DNA of 64,000 nt from Nocardioides oceani (GTDB lineage Bacteria > Actinomycetota > Actinomycetes > Propionibacteriales > Nocardioidaceae), in assembly GCF_030412965.1 (NCBI RefSeq), contig NZ_JAUHJQ010000013.1:1-64000 (forward strand), written 5' to 3'. The translations under genes and the position numbers were made by a program. Under the pieces are notes generated by a model. It was not told where the DNA came from. It made no database searches and saw nothing but the letters and a program-made list of their open reading frames with translations. Below are positions 21,291 to 29,972 of this stretch, in pieces (within the stretch, counting starts at the first letter, position 1; each line of letters opens with the position of its first letter).

Positions 21291-21740
21291 ATGAGGTCGG
21301 AGACCGAGCTGGACGCCGGGGACTGCCGCACGCTGCTCGAGCGGGGGGTGGTCGGCCGGATCGCCTTCTGGGCCGAGGACGGACCGCGGATCCACCCGGT
21401 GAACTACAGCGTGCTCGACGACGCTGTCCTGGTGCGCACCCTCCCCACCTCGGCGCTGGCCCGGGTCGCGCAGGAGTCACCCGGCGCGCCCGTCGCGTTC
21501 GAGGTCGACGGCCTCGACCACGCCGACCAGCGCGGGTGGAGCGTCCAGGCCCGCGGCCCGGTCGAGAGGCTCACCGACCCCGAGGCCGTCGTCGAGCTCG
21601 AGCGGGTCCGCCCGCCGCGCACGTGGGCGCCCGGCGAGCGGACGGTCGTCGTGCGGCTGTGCTGGACCGAGCTCACCGGGCGGTGCCTCGGGACCGGGTG
21701 GGACCCCGTACGCGACCAGGACTACCGCAGGCTGCGCTGA
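21291..21740 (+). CDS. PPOX-class flavin-binding protein, split-barrel fold (149 aa)
   Basis: Pyridoxamine 5'-phosphate oxidase-like beta barrel that normally binds FMN or F420. Landmarks: LLERGVVGRIAFW, HPVNYSVLDDAVLVRT, VAFEVDGLDHADQRGWSVQARG, and CLGTGWDP near the end. Proteins of this type are hypoxia-induced in mycobacteria. Leaderless ATG 21291 follows GAGGAT (21279-21284). Its last 19 bp overlap the convergent cydDC 3' end. Confidence 0.82.
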   Translation: MRSETELDAGDCRTLLERGVVGRIAFWAEDGPRIHPVNYSVLDDAVLVRTLPTSALARVAQESPGAPVAFEVDGLDHADQRGWSVQARGPVERLTDPEAVVELERVRPPRTWAPGERTVVVRLCWTELTGRCLGTGWDPVRDQDYRRLR

Positions 21741-24700
21741 CCGACCGTCCCGGTGGGGCGGCCGGCGAGGTCCACGACGTCGTCGACCAGGTCCAGCCCG
21801 CTGCCGTCGTGGGTGATCCACACCAGGCTGCGCTCGCGGGGCCCGGTCAGCAGCTCCTCGACCAGCTCGGCCGCCGTCGCGTGGTCGAGGTGGGCGGTCG
21901 GCTCGTCGAGCACCAGCACCGGGTGCGCGGCCAGCAGCGACCGCGCCACGGCGATCCGCGCCCGCTCGCCGCCGGAGACCTGGGCGTGGCCCTCGCCGAG
22001 CCAGGTGTCCAGCCCGTCCGGCAGCGCGTCGAGCCACCGGCCGAGCCGGGCCCGGCGCAGGGCGTCCTCCACCTCGTTGTCGGTCGCGCCCGGCCGGGCC
22101 AGCCGCACGTTCTCCACCAGCGTGCTCGCGAAGACGTGCGGGTCGTCGTCGACCAGGCCGACCAGGCGGCGTACGCCGTCGGGCGCCACGTCGGTCGTGC
22201 GCGCGCCGCCGAGCCGGACCGCGCCGGCGGCCGGGTCGACGAAGCGCAGCAGCAGCGCGGCCAGGGTGCTCTTGCCCGAACCGGAGGGGCCGACGACACC
22301 GACCCGGCTGCCGGGCGCGACGTCGAAGGTGACCTCGGGCAGCCCGGACCGGGCGCCGTCCCAGCCGCCGCGGACGTGGTCGACGGCGACGTCGTGGCCG
22401 TCGGGCTCGGCGGTCGCCGCGGTCGCGCGGACCGCGGGGGCGCGGTGCTCGAGCTCGTGCAGCCGCGCGGCCGCGGCGCTGGTCCGCGAGGAGAGCGCGC
22501 CGGCGTCGGCGAGCGGGAGCAGCACGTCGGCCAGGGCCAGTGGCAGCAGCACGAGCAGGGCGGCCATCGGCCCGGAGAGGTCCCCGGCGCGCACGGTGCC
22601 GGCGGCGATCGTGGCGGTCAGCGCGAGCGACCCGCCCGTGGCGGCGAGGACCACCGCGCGGGCGGCGCCGGTCCGGACACCCGAGCGGACCGTCGAGCGG
22701 CCGAGCCGGTCGCTGAGCCCGGCGACCCGGTCGGCGGCGCGCTCCCCGGCCTGCCACATGACCAGCTCGGGCAGCACGGAGGTGACCTCGACGGCCGACT
22801 CCGAGAGCGCCGCGCGGTGCTCGACGGCGGCCCGCTCGGCCGCATCGGCACCCCGCCGCGCCAGGAGGTACGCCGCCGCGCCGGCCAGCCCCGCGACGGC
22901 GGTGACCGCGAGGCCGGCCGCGGGGGCCAGCCAGGTCGCGACCGCGCCGGTCAGCAGCACCACGAGCGCGGCCTGCCGGACGGGCATCCGCACCCGCAGC
23001 TCGGCGTCGACCACGCCGTCGACGTCGTCGACCACCGAGGCGAGCAGGTCCCCGCGGCGCCGGCCCAGGCGCCCGGGCGTCAGCGGTACCAGCGCGTCGT
23101 ACACCTCGACCCGCCGGCGGGCCAGCAGCCGCAGCGCGACGTCGTGGGAGCGCAGCCGCTCGGCGTACCGCAGCACCGGGCGGGCCAGGCCGAAGGCGCG
23201 GACGCCGACGACGGCGACCATCAGCGTCAGCACGGCCGGGTGCGTGGAGGCCTGGACGATGAGCCAGCCGGCGGTGGCGGTCAGGGCGACGCCGGAGGCC
23301 GAGGCGAGGGCCCCGATGACCGTGGCGGGCCACAGGCTGCCGGCGGGCTCGGCCTCGTCGGCCGTGCCGGCCACCGGCGCGGGACCTGCGGCGCTGCCAC
23401 CTCGACCCCGCGATGCCACCTCGGCGGCGGGAGGGGCCGGGGGAGCCGACATCTCCAGGTGGTGGTCGGCGACGGCGAGCAGCGCCGGGCGGTGGGCGAC
23501 GACCACGACGCCGCTGGTGCGGCCGAGCTCGGCGACGGTGTCGACGATGACCTGCTCGGTCAGCTCGTCGAGGTGGGCGGTGGGCTCGTCCAGCAGCACC
23601 CACGGGCGGTCGGCGACCAGGACCCGCGCGAGCGCGAGGCGGGCCCGCTCACCGGCGGAGAGGGTGAGGCCGTCCTCGCCCAGCGGGGTGTCGAGGCCCG
23701 CCGGCAGCGCGAGGACGCGCTCGGCCAGCGCGACCCGGCGCAGGGCGGTCCACAGCTGCTCGGTGCTCGCCCCGGGGGTGCCGAGGCGGAGGTTGTCGGC
23801 GAGGGTGCCGGCGACGAAGACCGGCCGCTGGGGCAGCCAGGCGACCTGCTCCTGCCAGCCACGGCCGGCCGCGTTGCGGCCGCCCACGGTGACCGACCCG
23901 GCATCGCGCGCCAGCAGGTCGGCGACGGTGGCGAGCAGGGTGGACTTGCCGCAGCCGGACGGGCCGGTGACGACGGTGACCCCGCGCGCGGGGATCGTGG
24001 CAGTCAGGGCGTCGATCGCGGGGACGGTGCGCCCGGCGTGGGTGACGCTGACGTCGGTGAGCACCAGGTCGCCGAGCCCCGGGCGTCGGTCATCGGGGCC
24101 GGGAGGAGCGGGCGCCGCCGTGACCAGCGCGTCGACGGCCTCGAAGGTCGCGACACCCTCCGCGGCGGCGTGGAACTCCGCACCGACGCGGCGCAGCGGC
24201 CAGTACGCCTCCGGCGCCAGCAGCAGCACGAACAGGGCGGTGGTCAGACCGAGGTCGCCGTGGGCGAGGCGGACGCCGACGGTGACGGCGACCAGGGCGA
24301 CCGACAGCGTCGCCACCAGCTCGAGGACGGCGGAGGAGGCGAAGGCCAGCCGCAGCGTGCCCAGCGAGGTGCGGCGGTACCGGTCGGTGACCGCGCCGAT
24401 CGTGCGCGACTGCGCGCGCGCCCGGCGGTAGGCCACCAGGGTGGGCAGGCCGCGGACGACGTCGAGGAAGTAGCCGGAGAGGGCGGCCATCGCGCGCCAC
24501 TGCTCCTCTGCCTTGTCGCGCGTGGCGAGGCCGACGAGCGCGCCGAAGACCGGGACGAGGGGCAGCGTCGCGCCCACGATCACCGCGGAGAGCAGGTCCT
24601 GGGTGGCGATGACCGCCAGCGTCAGCAGGGGGAGGACGCCCGCGAGGACGACGGCCGGCAGGTAGCGGGTGAGGTACGGCTCGGCCGCGGACACGCCACG

Positions 24701-25036
24701 GGTCAGCAGCACCGCGTCCCCGGGCTCCGCGCGGCCGCGGCGCAGCAGCGCGCCGACGACCTGGCGCCGCAGGTGGGTGCCCACGAGCGCCGCGGCCCGG
24801 GCGGCCAGCGCGTCGCCGGCCCAGCCGGTGAGTGCCCGGAGCCCGAGCACGACGGCCACGGCCAGCGCCCAGGCGCGCAGCGGCTCGTCACGGACGACCG
24901 CGACCACCAGGCCGGTCACGACCCATGCCTGGGCGACGACGAGGACCGCGCCGAGGAGCCCGCTCGCCAGGACGCCGGCGAGCGGGCCCCGGGCGGGGGC
25001 CAGCTGCCGGCGCAGGCGCGGGTCGGACGGCTTCAC
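21722..25036 (-). CDS. cydDC: CydDC fusion: ABC exporter for cytochrome bd assembly (1104 aa)
   Basis: One polypeptide carries both halves of the heterodimeric thiol/haem-linked exporter CydDC. The CydD half has a membrane domain to about residue 330 and an ATPase with VVTGPSGCGKSTLLA and LTLSAGERARLALARVL. The CydC half has a second membrane domain from about residue 570 and an ATPase with VVGPSGSGKSTLAALL and QVSGGERARIAVARSLL. In most bacteria these are two genes. GTG 25036 overlaps the cydB TGA. It is required for maturation of the bd oxidase encoded upstream. The stop codon at 21724-21722 lies within the PPOX gene. Confidence 0.93.
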   Translation of the reverse strand: MKPSDPRLRRQLAPARGPLAGVLASGLLGAVLVVAQAWVVTGLVVAVVRDEPLRAWALAVAVVLGLRALTGWAGDALAARAAALVGTHLRRQVVGALLRRGRAEPGDAVLLTRGVSAAEPYLTRYLPAVVLAGVLPLLTLAVIATQDLLSAVIVGATLPLVPVFGALVGLATRDKAEEQWRAMAALSGYFLDVVRGLPTLVAYRRARAQSRTIGAVTDRYRRTSLGTLRLAFASSAVLELVATLSVALVAVTVGVRLAHGDLGLTTALFVLLLAPEAYWPLRRVGAEFHAAAEGVATFEAVDALVTAAPAPPGPDDRRPGLGDLVLTDVSVTHAGRTVPAIDALTATIPARGVTVVTGPSGCGKSTLLATVADLLARDAGSVTVGGRNAAGRGWQEQVAWLPQRPVFVAGTLADNLRLGTPGASTEQLWTALRRVALAERVLALPAGLDTPLGEDGLTLSAGERARLALARVLVADRPWVLLDEPTAHLDELTEQVIVDTVAELGRTSGVVVVAHRPALLAVADHHLEMSAPPAPPAAEVASRGRGGSAAGPAPVAGTADEAEPAGSLWPATVIGALASASGVALTATAGWLIVQASTHPAVLTLMVAVVGVRAFGLARPVLRYAERLRSHDVALRLLARRRVEVYDALVPLTPGRLGRRRGDLLASVVDDVDGVVDAELRVRMPVRQAALVVLLTGAVATWLAPAAGLAVTAVAGLAGAAAYLLARRGADAAERAAVEHRAALSESAVEVTSVLPELVMWQAGERAADRVAGLSDRLGRSTVRSGVRTGAARAVVLAATGGSLALTATIAAGTVRAGDLSGPMAALLVLLPLALADVLLPLADAGALSSRTSAAAARLHELEHRAPAVRATAATAEPDGHDVAVDHVRGGWDGARSGLPEVTFDVAPGSRVGVVGPSGSGKSTLAALLLRFVDPAAGAVRLGGARTTDVAPDGVRRLVGLVDDDPHVFASTLVENVRLARPGATDNEVEDALRRARLGRWLDALPDGLDTWLGEGHAQVSGGERARIAVARSLLAAHPVLVLDEPTAHLDHATAAELVEELLTGPRERSLVWITHDGSGLDLVDDVVDLAGRPTGTVGQRSLR

Positions 25037-26052
25037 GAGCCCTGGCCGGCGAGGACCGGCTCGGGGATGTGGTGCACGGCGATCCGCTTGCGGAAGACCC
25101 AGTAGGTCCACGCCTGGTACATCAGGACGAGCGGGGTGAAGATCGCGGCGACCACCGTCATGATCTTCAGCGTGTACGCCGTGGCGGCGGCGTTCGTCGT
25201 GGTCAGGCTGGTGCCGTCGGCGAGCGTCGTGGGCATCACGTCCGGGAACAGCGCGAGGAACAGCCCGGCGACGCCGAGGGCGATCGCGACGAACGTGCCG
25301 AGGAAGGCCCAGCCCTCGCGGCCCGCCGGCAGGGCGACCAGCCCGCCGACCAGGGCGGCCGCGGCGAGCCCGAAGGCGACGAGCGAGGCGGCGGTGCCGG
25401 TCTCGAGCTGGGTCCAGGCGAGGAACAGCACGGTGACGGCGGCCGCGGCCAGGCCGACCTTGACCGCCAGGGCCCGCGCCTCGAGTCGGATCGGGCCGTC
25501 GGTCTTGAGCGAGACGAACACCGCGCCGTGGGTGAGGAAGAGCAGGAGCGTCATCGCGCCGCCGAGCAGGGCGTAGGGGTTGAGCAGCTCGAAGAACCCG
25601 CCGACGTACTCCATCTCGGCGTCGATCTCGACCCCGCGCAGGATGTTGGCGAAGGCCACGCCCCACAGGAACGCCGGCACGAAGGAGCCGACGATGATCG
25701 CTGCGTCCCAGCGCGACTTCCAGGTGGCGTCGTCGCGCTTGTGGCGGTACTCGAAGGCCAGGCCGCGGACGATGAGGGCGACGAGGATGAGAAGCAGCGG
25801 GAGGTAGAACCCGCTGAACAGCGTGGCGTACCACTCGGGGAAGGCTGCGAAGGTCGCGCCGCCTGCCACGAGGAGCCAGACCTCGTTGCCGTCCCAGACC
25901 GGGCCGATGGTGTTGATGAGGACGCGGCGCTCGCGGTCGCCGCGGCCGAGGACCGGCAGCAGCATGCCGACGCCGAAGTCGAAGCCCTCGAGGGTGAAGT
26001 AGCCCATCCAGAGGACCGCGATGAGCGCGAACCAGACGGTGGTGAGTTCCAT
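25033..26052 (-). CDS. cydB: Cytochrome bd ubiquinol/menaquinol oxidase subunit II (339 aa)
   Basis: Membrane subunit II of the high-affinity cytochrome bd terminal oxidase. The N-terminus LTTVWFALIAVLWMGYFTLEGFDFGVGM is diagnostic, with the GFDFGVGML motif, and eight to nine helices follow. NTIGPVWDGNEVWLLVAGGA is conserved around residue 55. It lies 37 bp after cydA with no promoter in the gap, and is coupled to cydDC by a GTGA overlap. Supports respiration at low oxygen, in keeping with the DevR-type control of the operon. Confidence 0.95.
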   Translation of the reverse strand: MELTTVWFALIAVLWMGYFTLEGFDFGVGMLLPVLGRGDRERRVLINTIGPVWDGNEVWLLVAGGATFAAFPEWYATLFSGFYLPLLLILVALIVRGLAFEYRHKRDDATWKSRWDAAIIVGSFVPAFLWGVAFANILRGVEIDAEMEYVGGFFELLNPYALLGGAMTLLLFLTHGAVFVSLKTDGPIRLEARALAVKVGLAAAAVTVLFLAWTQLETGTAASLVAFGLAAAALVGGLVALPAGREGWAFLGTFVAIALGVAGLFLALFPDVMPTTLADGTSLTTTNAAATAYTLKIMTVVAAIFTPLVLMYQAWTYWVFRKRIAVHHIPEPVLAGQGS

Positions 26053-26089
26053 GGGGTGCTGATCTCTTCTCAGGTAGCGCCGGGTCGGC

Positions 26090-27547
26090 TCAGTAGGCGA
26101 AGGCGAGGGGCTTGTCGGCGTCGTCCTCGGTGCGGACCGACGGCAGGTCGGCCTCGGTCACCGGGTCGGCGCCCTTGCGGATGTAGGTCAGCAGCAGGCG
26201 GACCTCCACGACCGCGAGGAGGCCGTAGACCGCGGTGAGGGTGACCAGCGAGATCATCATCTCGGTGGCGCTGACCCCGGGGGAGACCGCCGACGCGGTG
26301 GTCATCAGCCCGAAGACCGCCCAGGGCTGGCGACCGATCTCGGTGAAGATCCACCCCATCGAGTTCGCGAGCAGCGGCATGAAGGGGAGCAGCGCCACGG
26401 CGACGTACAGCAGTCGCCCGGCGGGCGCGCGCCCCTTGCGGGTGGCCCACAGCAGCCAGGTCGCGACGCCCATGGCGAGCAGGCCCAGGCCGATCATGAA
26501 CCGGAAGGTCCAGTACGTCGTGGGGATGTTCGGTGTGTAGTCGCCGGCGGAGTAGTACGCCGCGCCCGGGTCCTGGCCGTAGGTCTCGCGGTAGGTCTCC
26601 CGGAGCTCCTCGATGCCCTTGACCTCGCCGTCCCACGTCCCGGTGGCCAGGTAGGACAGCAGGTGGGGGACGGTGACGGCGAGCTTCTCGCGCTCCCCGT
26701 CGGGCGTCCCGATCGTGAAGAGCGAGAACGGGGCCGGCTGCTCGGTCTCGTAGAGCGCCTCGGCGGCCGCCATCTTCATCGGCTGGACCTCGGTCATCAC
26801 CTTGCCCTGGACGTCACCCACGAGGGCGACGCCGAGGCCGGTGACCAGGACGATCCAGGCGCCGGTGCGGGTGGCCTTGCGCCACATGCCGGTCTCCTCG
26901 CCGGTGGCGCCGACGGCCTGGTGACGGCGCAGGTGCCAGAAGGCGATGCCGACGACGAAGGCCGCGGCCGTCATGTACGCCGCGAGGACGACGTGCGGGA
27001 AGGTCACGAGCTGGACCTTGTTGAACATGACCGCGGCGAAGTCGTTCATCTCGGCGCGACCGGTCTCGGGGTTGAACTCGTAGCCGACGGGGTGCTGCAT
27101 CCAGGAGTTCGCGGCCAGGATGAAATAGGCGGAGAACAGCGTGCCGAGGTGGACCAGCCACATGCAGGCGTTGTGGAGCCTCGCCGGGAGCCGGTCCCAG
27201 CCGAAGATCCACAGACCGAGGAAGGTCGACTCGAGGAAGAACGCGAGCAGGCCCTCGATCGCCAGCGGGGCGCCGAAGACGTCGCCGACGAAGCGGCTGT
27301 AGTCGCTCCAGTTCATCCCGAACTGGAACTCCTGGACGATGCCGGTCACGACGCCGATGGCGAAGTTGATCAGGAAGAGCTTGCCGAAGAACCGGGTCAG
27401 CCGCAGCCACTGGGTGTTGCCGGTGCGCAACCAGGCCAGCTGGTAGCCGGCGACCATCGCCGACAGGCCGATGCTGATCGGCACGAACATGAAGTGGTAG
27501 ACGGTCGTGATGGCGAACTGCCACCGTGCGATGTCGAGCGGGTCCAC
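26090..27547 (-). CDS. cydA: Cytochrome bd oxidase subunit I (485 aa)
   Basis: Haem-bearing subunit I. It begins DPLDIARWQFAITTVYHFMFVP, including the conserved haem-ligand His of the first helices, and contains the FLESTFLGLWIFGWDRLP and NSWMQHPVG motifs plus a quinol Q-loop around residues 250-310 (short type). GTG 27547 is chosen because AAGAGGGA precedes it; an upstream in-frame ATG adds only random residues. Predicted transcription start near 27600 from TAGCGT (27612-27607), with DevR-type boxes at -43.5 and -66.5. Confidence 0.95.
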   Translation of the reverse strand: MDPLDIARWQFAITTVYHFMFVPISIGLSAMVAGYQLAWLRTGNTQWLRLTRFFGKLFLINFAIGVVTGIVQEFQFGMNWSDYSRFVGDVFGAPLAIEGLLAFFLESTFLGLWIFGWDRLPARLHNACMWLVHLGTLFSAYFILAANSWMQHPVGYEFNPETGRAEMNDFAAVMFNKVQLVTFPHVVLAAYMTAAAFVVGIAFWHLRRHQAVGATGEETGMWRKATRTGAWIVLVTGLGVALVGDVQGKVMTEVQPMKMAAAEALYETEQPAPFSLFTIGTPDGEREKLAVTVPHLLSYLATGTWDGEVKGIEELRETYRETYGQDPGAAYYSAGDYTPNIPTTYWTFRFMIGLGLLAMGVATWLLWATRKGRAPAGRLLYVAVALLPFMPLLANSMGWIFTEIGRQPWAVFGLMTTASAVSPGVSATEMMISLVTLTAVYGLLAVVEVRLLLTYIRKGADPVTEADLPSVRTEDDADKPLAFAY

Positions 27548-27636
27548 GGTCCCTCTTCCTGGGGTGGTCCTGACGGGTGATCGGCGCCGGTGAGCCGGCG
27601 TCGACCACGCTAGGAATCCAGGCAGGTGCTCCGGCA

Positions 27637-27673
27637 CGGGCGAGGGTCCCTGAGCCGGGGGGACTTTGGTCCC
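27637..27673 (-). promoter_or_regulatory. Tandem DevR boxes upstream of the cyd operon
   Basis: GGGACTTTGGTCCC (27660-27673) is a full DevR-type palindrome; CGGGCGAGGGTCCC (27637-27650) is a weaker proximal box. With the -10 TAGCGT at 27612-27607 and start near 27600, centres fall at -43.5 and -66.5, identical to the usp promoter. Confidence 0.6.
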
Positions 27674-27701
27674 GCGTCGTGGAGGGCGGGGTCCGCGGGG
27701 A

Positions 27702-28136
27702 TCAGTCGCGGACGCGGGAGGTGAGCAGGCGCAGGGTCTGCTGGAGCGCGACGAACTCGTCCTCGTCGAGCCCGAGGGCGTCCTTCATGTCGCAGTGGAT
27801 CCGCGTCGCGTGGACGCGCAGCGCCTCGCCGCGGCCCGCCAGGGTGACCTCGACGAACCGCTCGTCGTCGACGGAGCGACGCCGCGTCAGCAGGCCCTCG
27901 CCCTCCATCCGGCGCAGCAGGGGCGTCAGCGTCCCGTGGTCGAGCCGCAGCTCGTCGGCGATTTGGCGCACGGTGCACGTGCCGCGCTCCCACAGGACGA
28001 TGAGCACGAGGTATTGCGGGTACGTGATCCCCAGCTCGCCCAGGACCGGCCGGTACGCCGCGGTCACGGCTCGCGACGCGGCGTACAGGTCGAAGCACAG
28101 CTGGTCGGCCAGCGGCGGCGTGACCGGTACGGACAT
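27702..28136 (-). CDS. OhrR-like MarR-family redox repressor (144 aa)
   Basis: MarR winged-helix regulator with the OhrR N-terminal signature LCFDLYAASRAVTAAYRPVL, in which Cys14 is the peroxide-reactive residue, and ITYPQYLVLIVLWERG next. The DNA-binding part includes LRLDHGTLTPLLRRMEGEGLLTR. OhrR proteins release DNA when the Cys is oxidised by organic hydroperoxides. The usual target, ohr, is not nearby; the divergent gene is an ECF sigma factor. ATG 28136 is probably leaderless. Confidence 0.88.
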   Translation of the reverse strand: MSVPVTPPLADQLCFDLYAASRAVTAAYRPVLGELGITYPQYLVLIVLWERGTCTVRQIADELRLDHGTLTPLLRRMEGEGLLTRRRSVDDERFVEVTLAGRGEALRVHATRIHCDMKDALGLDEDEFVALQQTLRLLTSRVRD

Positions 28137-28164
28137 CTGCCTATCGTCGCACGCAGGCGGGTAC

Positions 28165-28203
28165 CTTGTGCGCAAGTTTCTTGTGCGACAGGCAGGCTGT
28201 CGC
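28165..28203. promoter_or_regulatory. Candidate OhrR operator and adjacent inverted repeat
   Basis: CTTGTGCGCAAG (28165-28176) is a perfect 12-bp palindrome about 34 bp from the ohrR start. Its half CTTGTGCG recurs at 28180-28187. It overlaps a second inverted repeat, GCGACAG-N5-CTGTCGC (28185-28203), upstream of the sigma gene. The arrangement suggests one regulator controlling both divergent genes. Confidence 0.5.
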
Positions 28204-28240
28204 CACCGCGAGCGGTCGCGGAGGCAGGGGAGGGGGCGGC

Positions 28241-28828
28241 GTGTCCCAGTGCACGACGCAGGAGCGGGGCCCTGCCTCGTTGGAGGAGCACCTCGTCGCG
28301 GTGGGCCGGGGTGACCTCGCGGCGTTCGGCCCGGTCTACGAGGCGGCCGCACCACGCGTCCTCGGCCTGGCCAACCGGCTGCTGCGCGACGCGCACCAGG
28401 CCGAGGAGGTCGCCCAGGAGGTGCTGCTCCAGGTCTGGCAGTCGGCGTCCCGCTTCGACCCCGCGCGCGGCTCGGCCCTGGCCTGGGTGATGACCCTGGC
28501 GCACGGGCGCGCGGTCGATCGGGTCCGCTCGAGCGACGCCGCCCGCCGTCGCGACCTCGCCGACGCCCGGCTCGGCGTGGTCCGCGAGCACGACGAGACC
28601 GTCGCCGCGGCCGAGGCCTCGCTCGACGCGGTCCGGGTGCGGCGGGCGCTCGCGGCGCTGCCCGCGGGCCAGCGGCAGGCGCTGGAGCTGGCCTACTTCG
28701 GCGGGCACACCCACCGCGAGGTCGCGCACCTGCAGGGCGTCCCGCTCGGCACGGCCAAGGGCCGCATCCGCGACGGCCTGCTGCGGCTGCGCTCCGTGCT
28801 CGCCTCCGAGGTGGCCCAGCCGGCCTGA
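28241..28828 (+). CDS. ECF RNA polymerase sigma factor, SigK-like (195 aa)
   Basis: Region 2 is clear: DLAAFGPVYEAAAPRVLGLA, LLRDAHQAEEVAQEVLLQVW and GSALAWVMTLAHGRAVDRVR. Region 4 has LPAGQRQALELAYFGGHTHREVA and GTAKGRIRDGLLRLR. It resembles the SigK/ECF19 group, whose partner is a membrane anti-sigma RskA; no anti-sigma gene follows here, and the next gene is convergent. GTG 28241 has a GGGAGG-rich stretch upstream. Its position opposite ohrR suggests redox-linked expression. Confidence 0.87.
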   Translation: MSQCTTQERGPASLEEHLVAVGRGDLAAFGPVYEAAAPRVLGLANRLLRDAHQAEEVAQEVLLQVWQSASRFDPARGSALAWVMTLAHGRAVDRVRSSDAARRRDLADARLGVVREHDETVAAAEASLDAVRVRRALAALPAGQRQALELAYFGGHTHREVAHLQGVPLGTAKGRIRDGLLRLRSVLASEVAQPA

Positions 28829-28841
28829 CCGGGTCCGGCGG

Positions 28842-29834
28842 TCAGCCGAGGAGGACGTCGTCGACGTCGCGACGCGGCGCGCGGGGCAACGTGCTGCGCG
28901 CGATCTCCTGCCACCCGATCCGCACGACCAGCTGCGGGTGCGCGGACCCGTCGAGCACCTGGTGCCGCAGCGCTTCGCGCGTCTCCTCGACCTCGACGAC
29001 CTGGCTGAGCGGCACGACCGACAACCGCTCCGTGGTCGCCCGCAGCCACAGCGCGCTCAGCGCCTCGCCGGCGTGCAGCCGGTCCAGCGTGGTGTCGCCC
29101 CGCGTCGCGAGGACGAGGACGCCGTCGCTGCTGCCCACGGCGGTGTCGTCGTGGTCGCCGGCCCGGTCCCCGCCCCCGCCCCCGGCCAGGTCGTCGAAGC
29201 GGGTGCCGGCGCCGACCGGCACCGCTGCCGCGGGCACCCCGTCGCGCAGCCCGTGGTCGACCCACCGGCGCTGCTCCTCGCGGAGCCGACGGTCCGCGGC
29301 CTGACGCTCGCGAGCACGGGCGAAGAGCAGCTCGGTGCGGTGCCGGCGGGTCAGGTCGAGCAGCGCCAGCACCTCCGCCCCTTCCGCCGAGCCGACCTCC
29401 GCGAGGTGCTCCAGCCGCTCGTCGGGCACCGGCCAGGAGGTGAACCGCCGCCGGTCGGTCACGCGGGTGGCGATCGCGGACAGGTCGCGGGCCGCGGTCG
29501 GCGCGACCTCGCCCCGCCGCAGCGAGACGCGCGCCAGCAGCTCGGGACGGCGTACGTCGGGGAGCCTGTCGACGGCGGCGCTCCAGCCGTGCGCGGCGGC
29601 GCCGACCCGCAGGTGGTGCAGCGCCGCACCGCAGCTCAGCAGCAGGTTGCGGCCCGTCGGGTCCGCGGCCGGGAGCCGCCGGGCGGGGTCGGCGTACAGC
29701 TCGACGGTGCCGGCGTCCGGCGCCTCGGCGGCCTCCACGCGCCACAGCCAGGGCTGGGTGTTGTGCACGCTCGGCGCGCGGCAGGCCAGCCCGACCAGGG
29801 CGGCGAGCTCGGTGCGCGTGGCGTGGGACGACAT
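28842..29834 (-). CDS. Acg-like FMN-binding nitroreductase family protein (330 aa)
   Basis: Resembles Mycobacterium Rv2032 (Acg), a nitroreductase-fold protein that sequesters FMN and belongs to the DosR regulon. It starts TRTELAALVGLACRAPSVHNTQPW, the signature of this family, and contains NLLLSCGAALHHLRVGAA and the C-terminal half of the dimeric fold (EALSALWLRATTERLSVVPL). AAGGAGC lies before ATG 29834. The divergent DevR box at 29901-29914 is 42.5 bp from a start predicted from CACCCT (29877-29872). Confidence 0.85.
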   Translation of the reverse strand: MSSHATRTELAALVGLACRAPSVHNTQPWLWRVEAAEAPDAGTVELYADPARRLPAADPTGRNLLLSCGAALHHLRVGAAAHGWSAAVDRLPDVRRPELLARVSLRRGEVAPTAARDLSAIATRVTDRRRFTSWPVPDERLEHLAEVGSAEGAEVLALLDLTRRHRTELLFARARERQAADRRLREEQRRWVDHGLRDGVPAAAVPVGAGTRFDDLAGGGGGDRAGDHDDTAVGSSDGVLVLATRGDTTLDRLHAGEALSALWLRATTERLSVVPLSQVVEVEETREALRHQVLDGSAHPQLVVRIGWQEIARSTLPRAPRRDVDDVLLG

Positions 29835-29900
29835 GGGGGCTCCTTCGGCGGCAGTGGGAGTGCTCCTCCCCAGGGTGCGCGTCGCCGGCCGGTCGCGGCA

Positions 29901-29936
29901 GGGACCAAGGTCCCGAGCGCGGAGGTCCAAGAGCCC
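29901..29936. promoter_or_regulatory. Tandem DevR boxes between the Acg-like gene and devR
   Basis: GGGACCAAGGTCCC (29901-29914) is a full-strength box; AGGTCCAAGAGCCC (29923-29936), 22 bp further, is weaker. Relative to devR ATG 29973 (leaderless, -10 TAGGTT 29960-29965) the centres are at -43.5 and -65.5. Relative to the Acg-like gene's predicted start at 29865 they are at -42.5 and -64.5. Autoactivation of devR is predicted. Confidence 0.65.
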
Positions 29937-29972
29937 CGGCGGACGGGGGAGGAGGGGGGTAGGTTGCGGATC

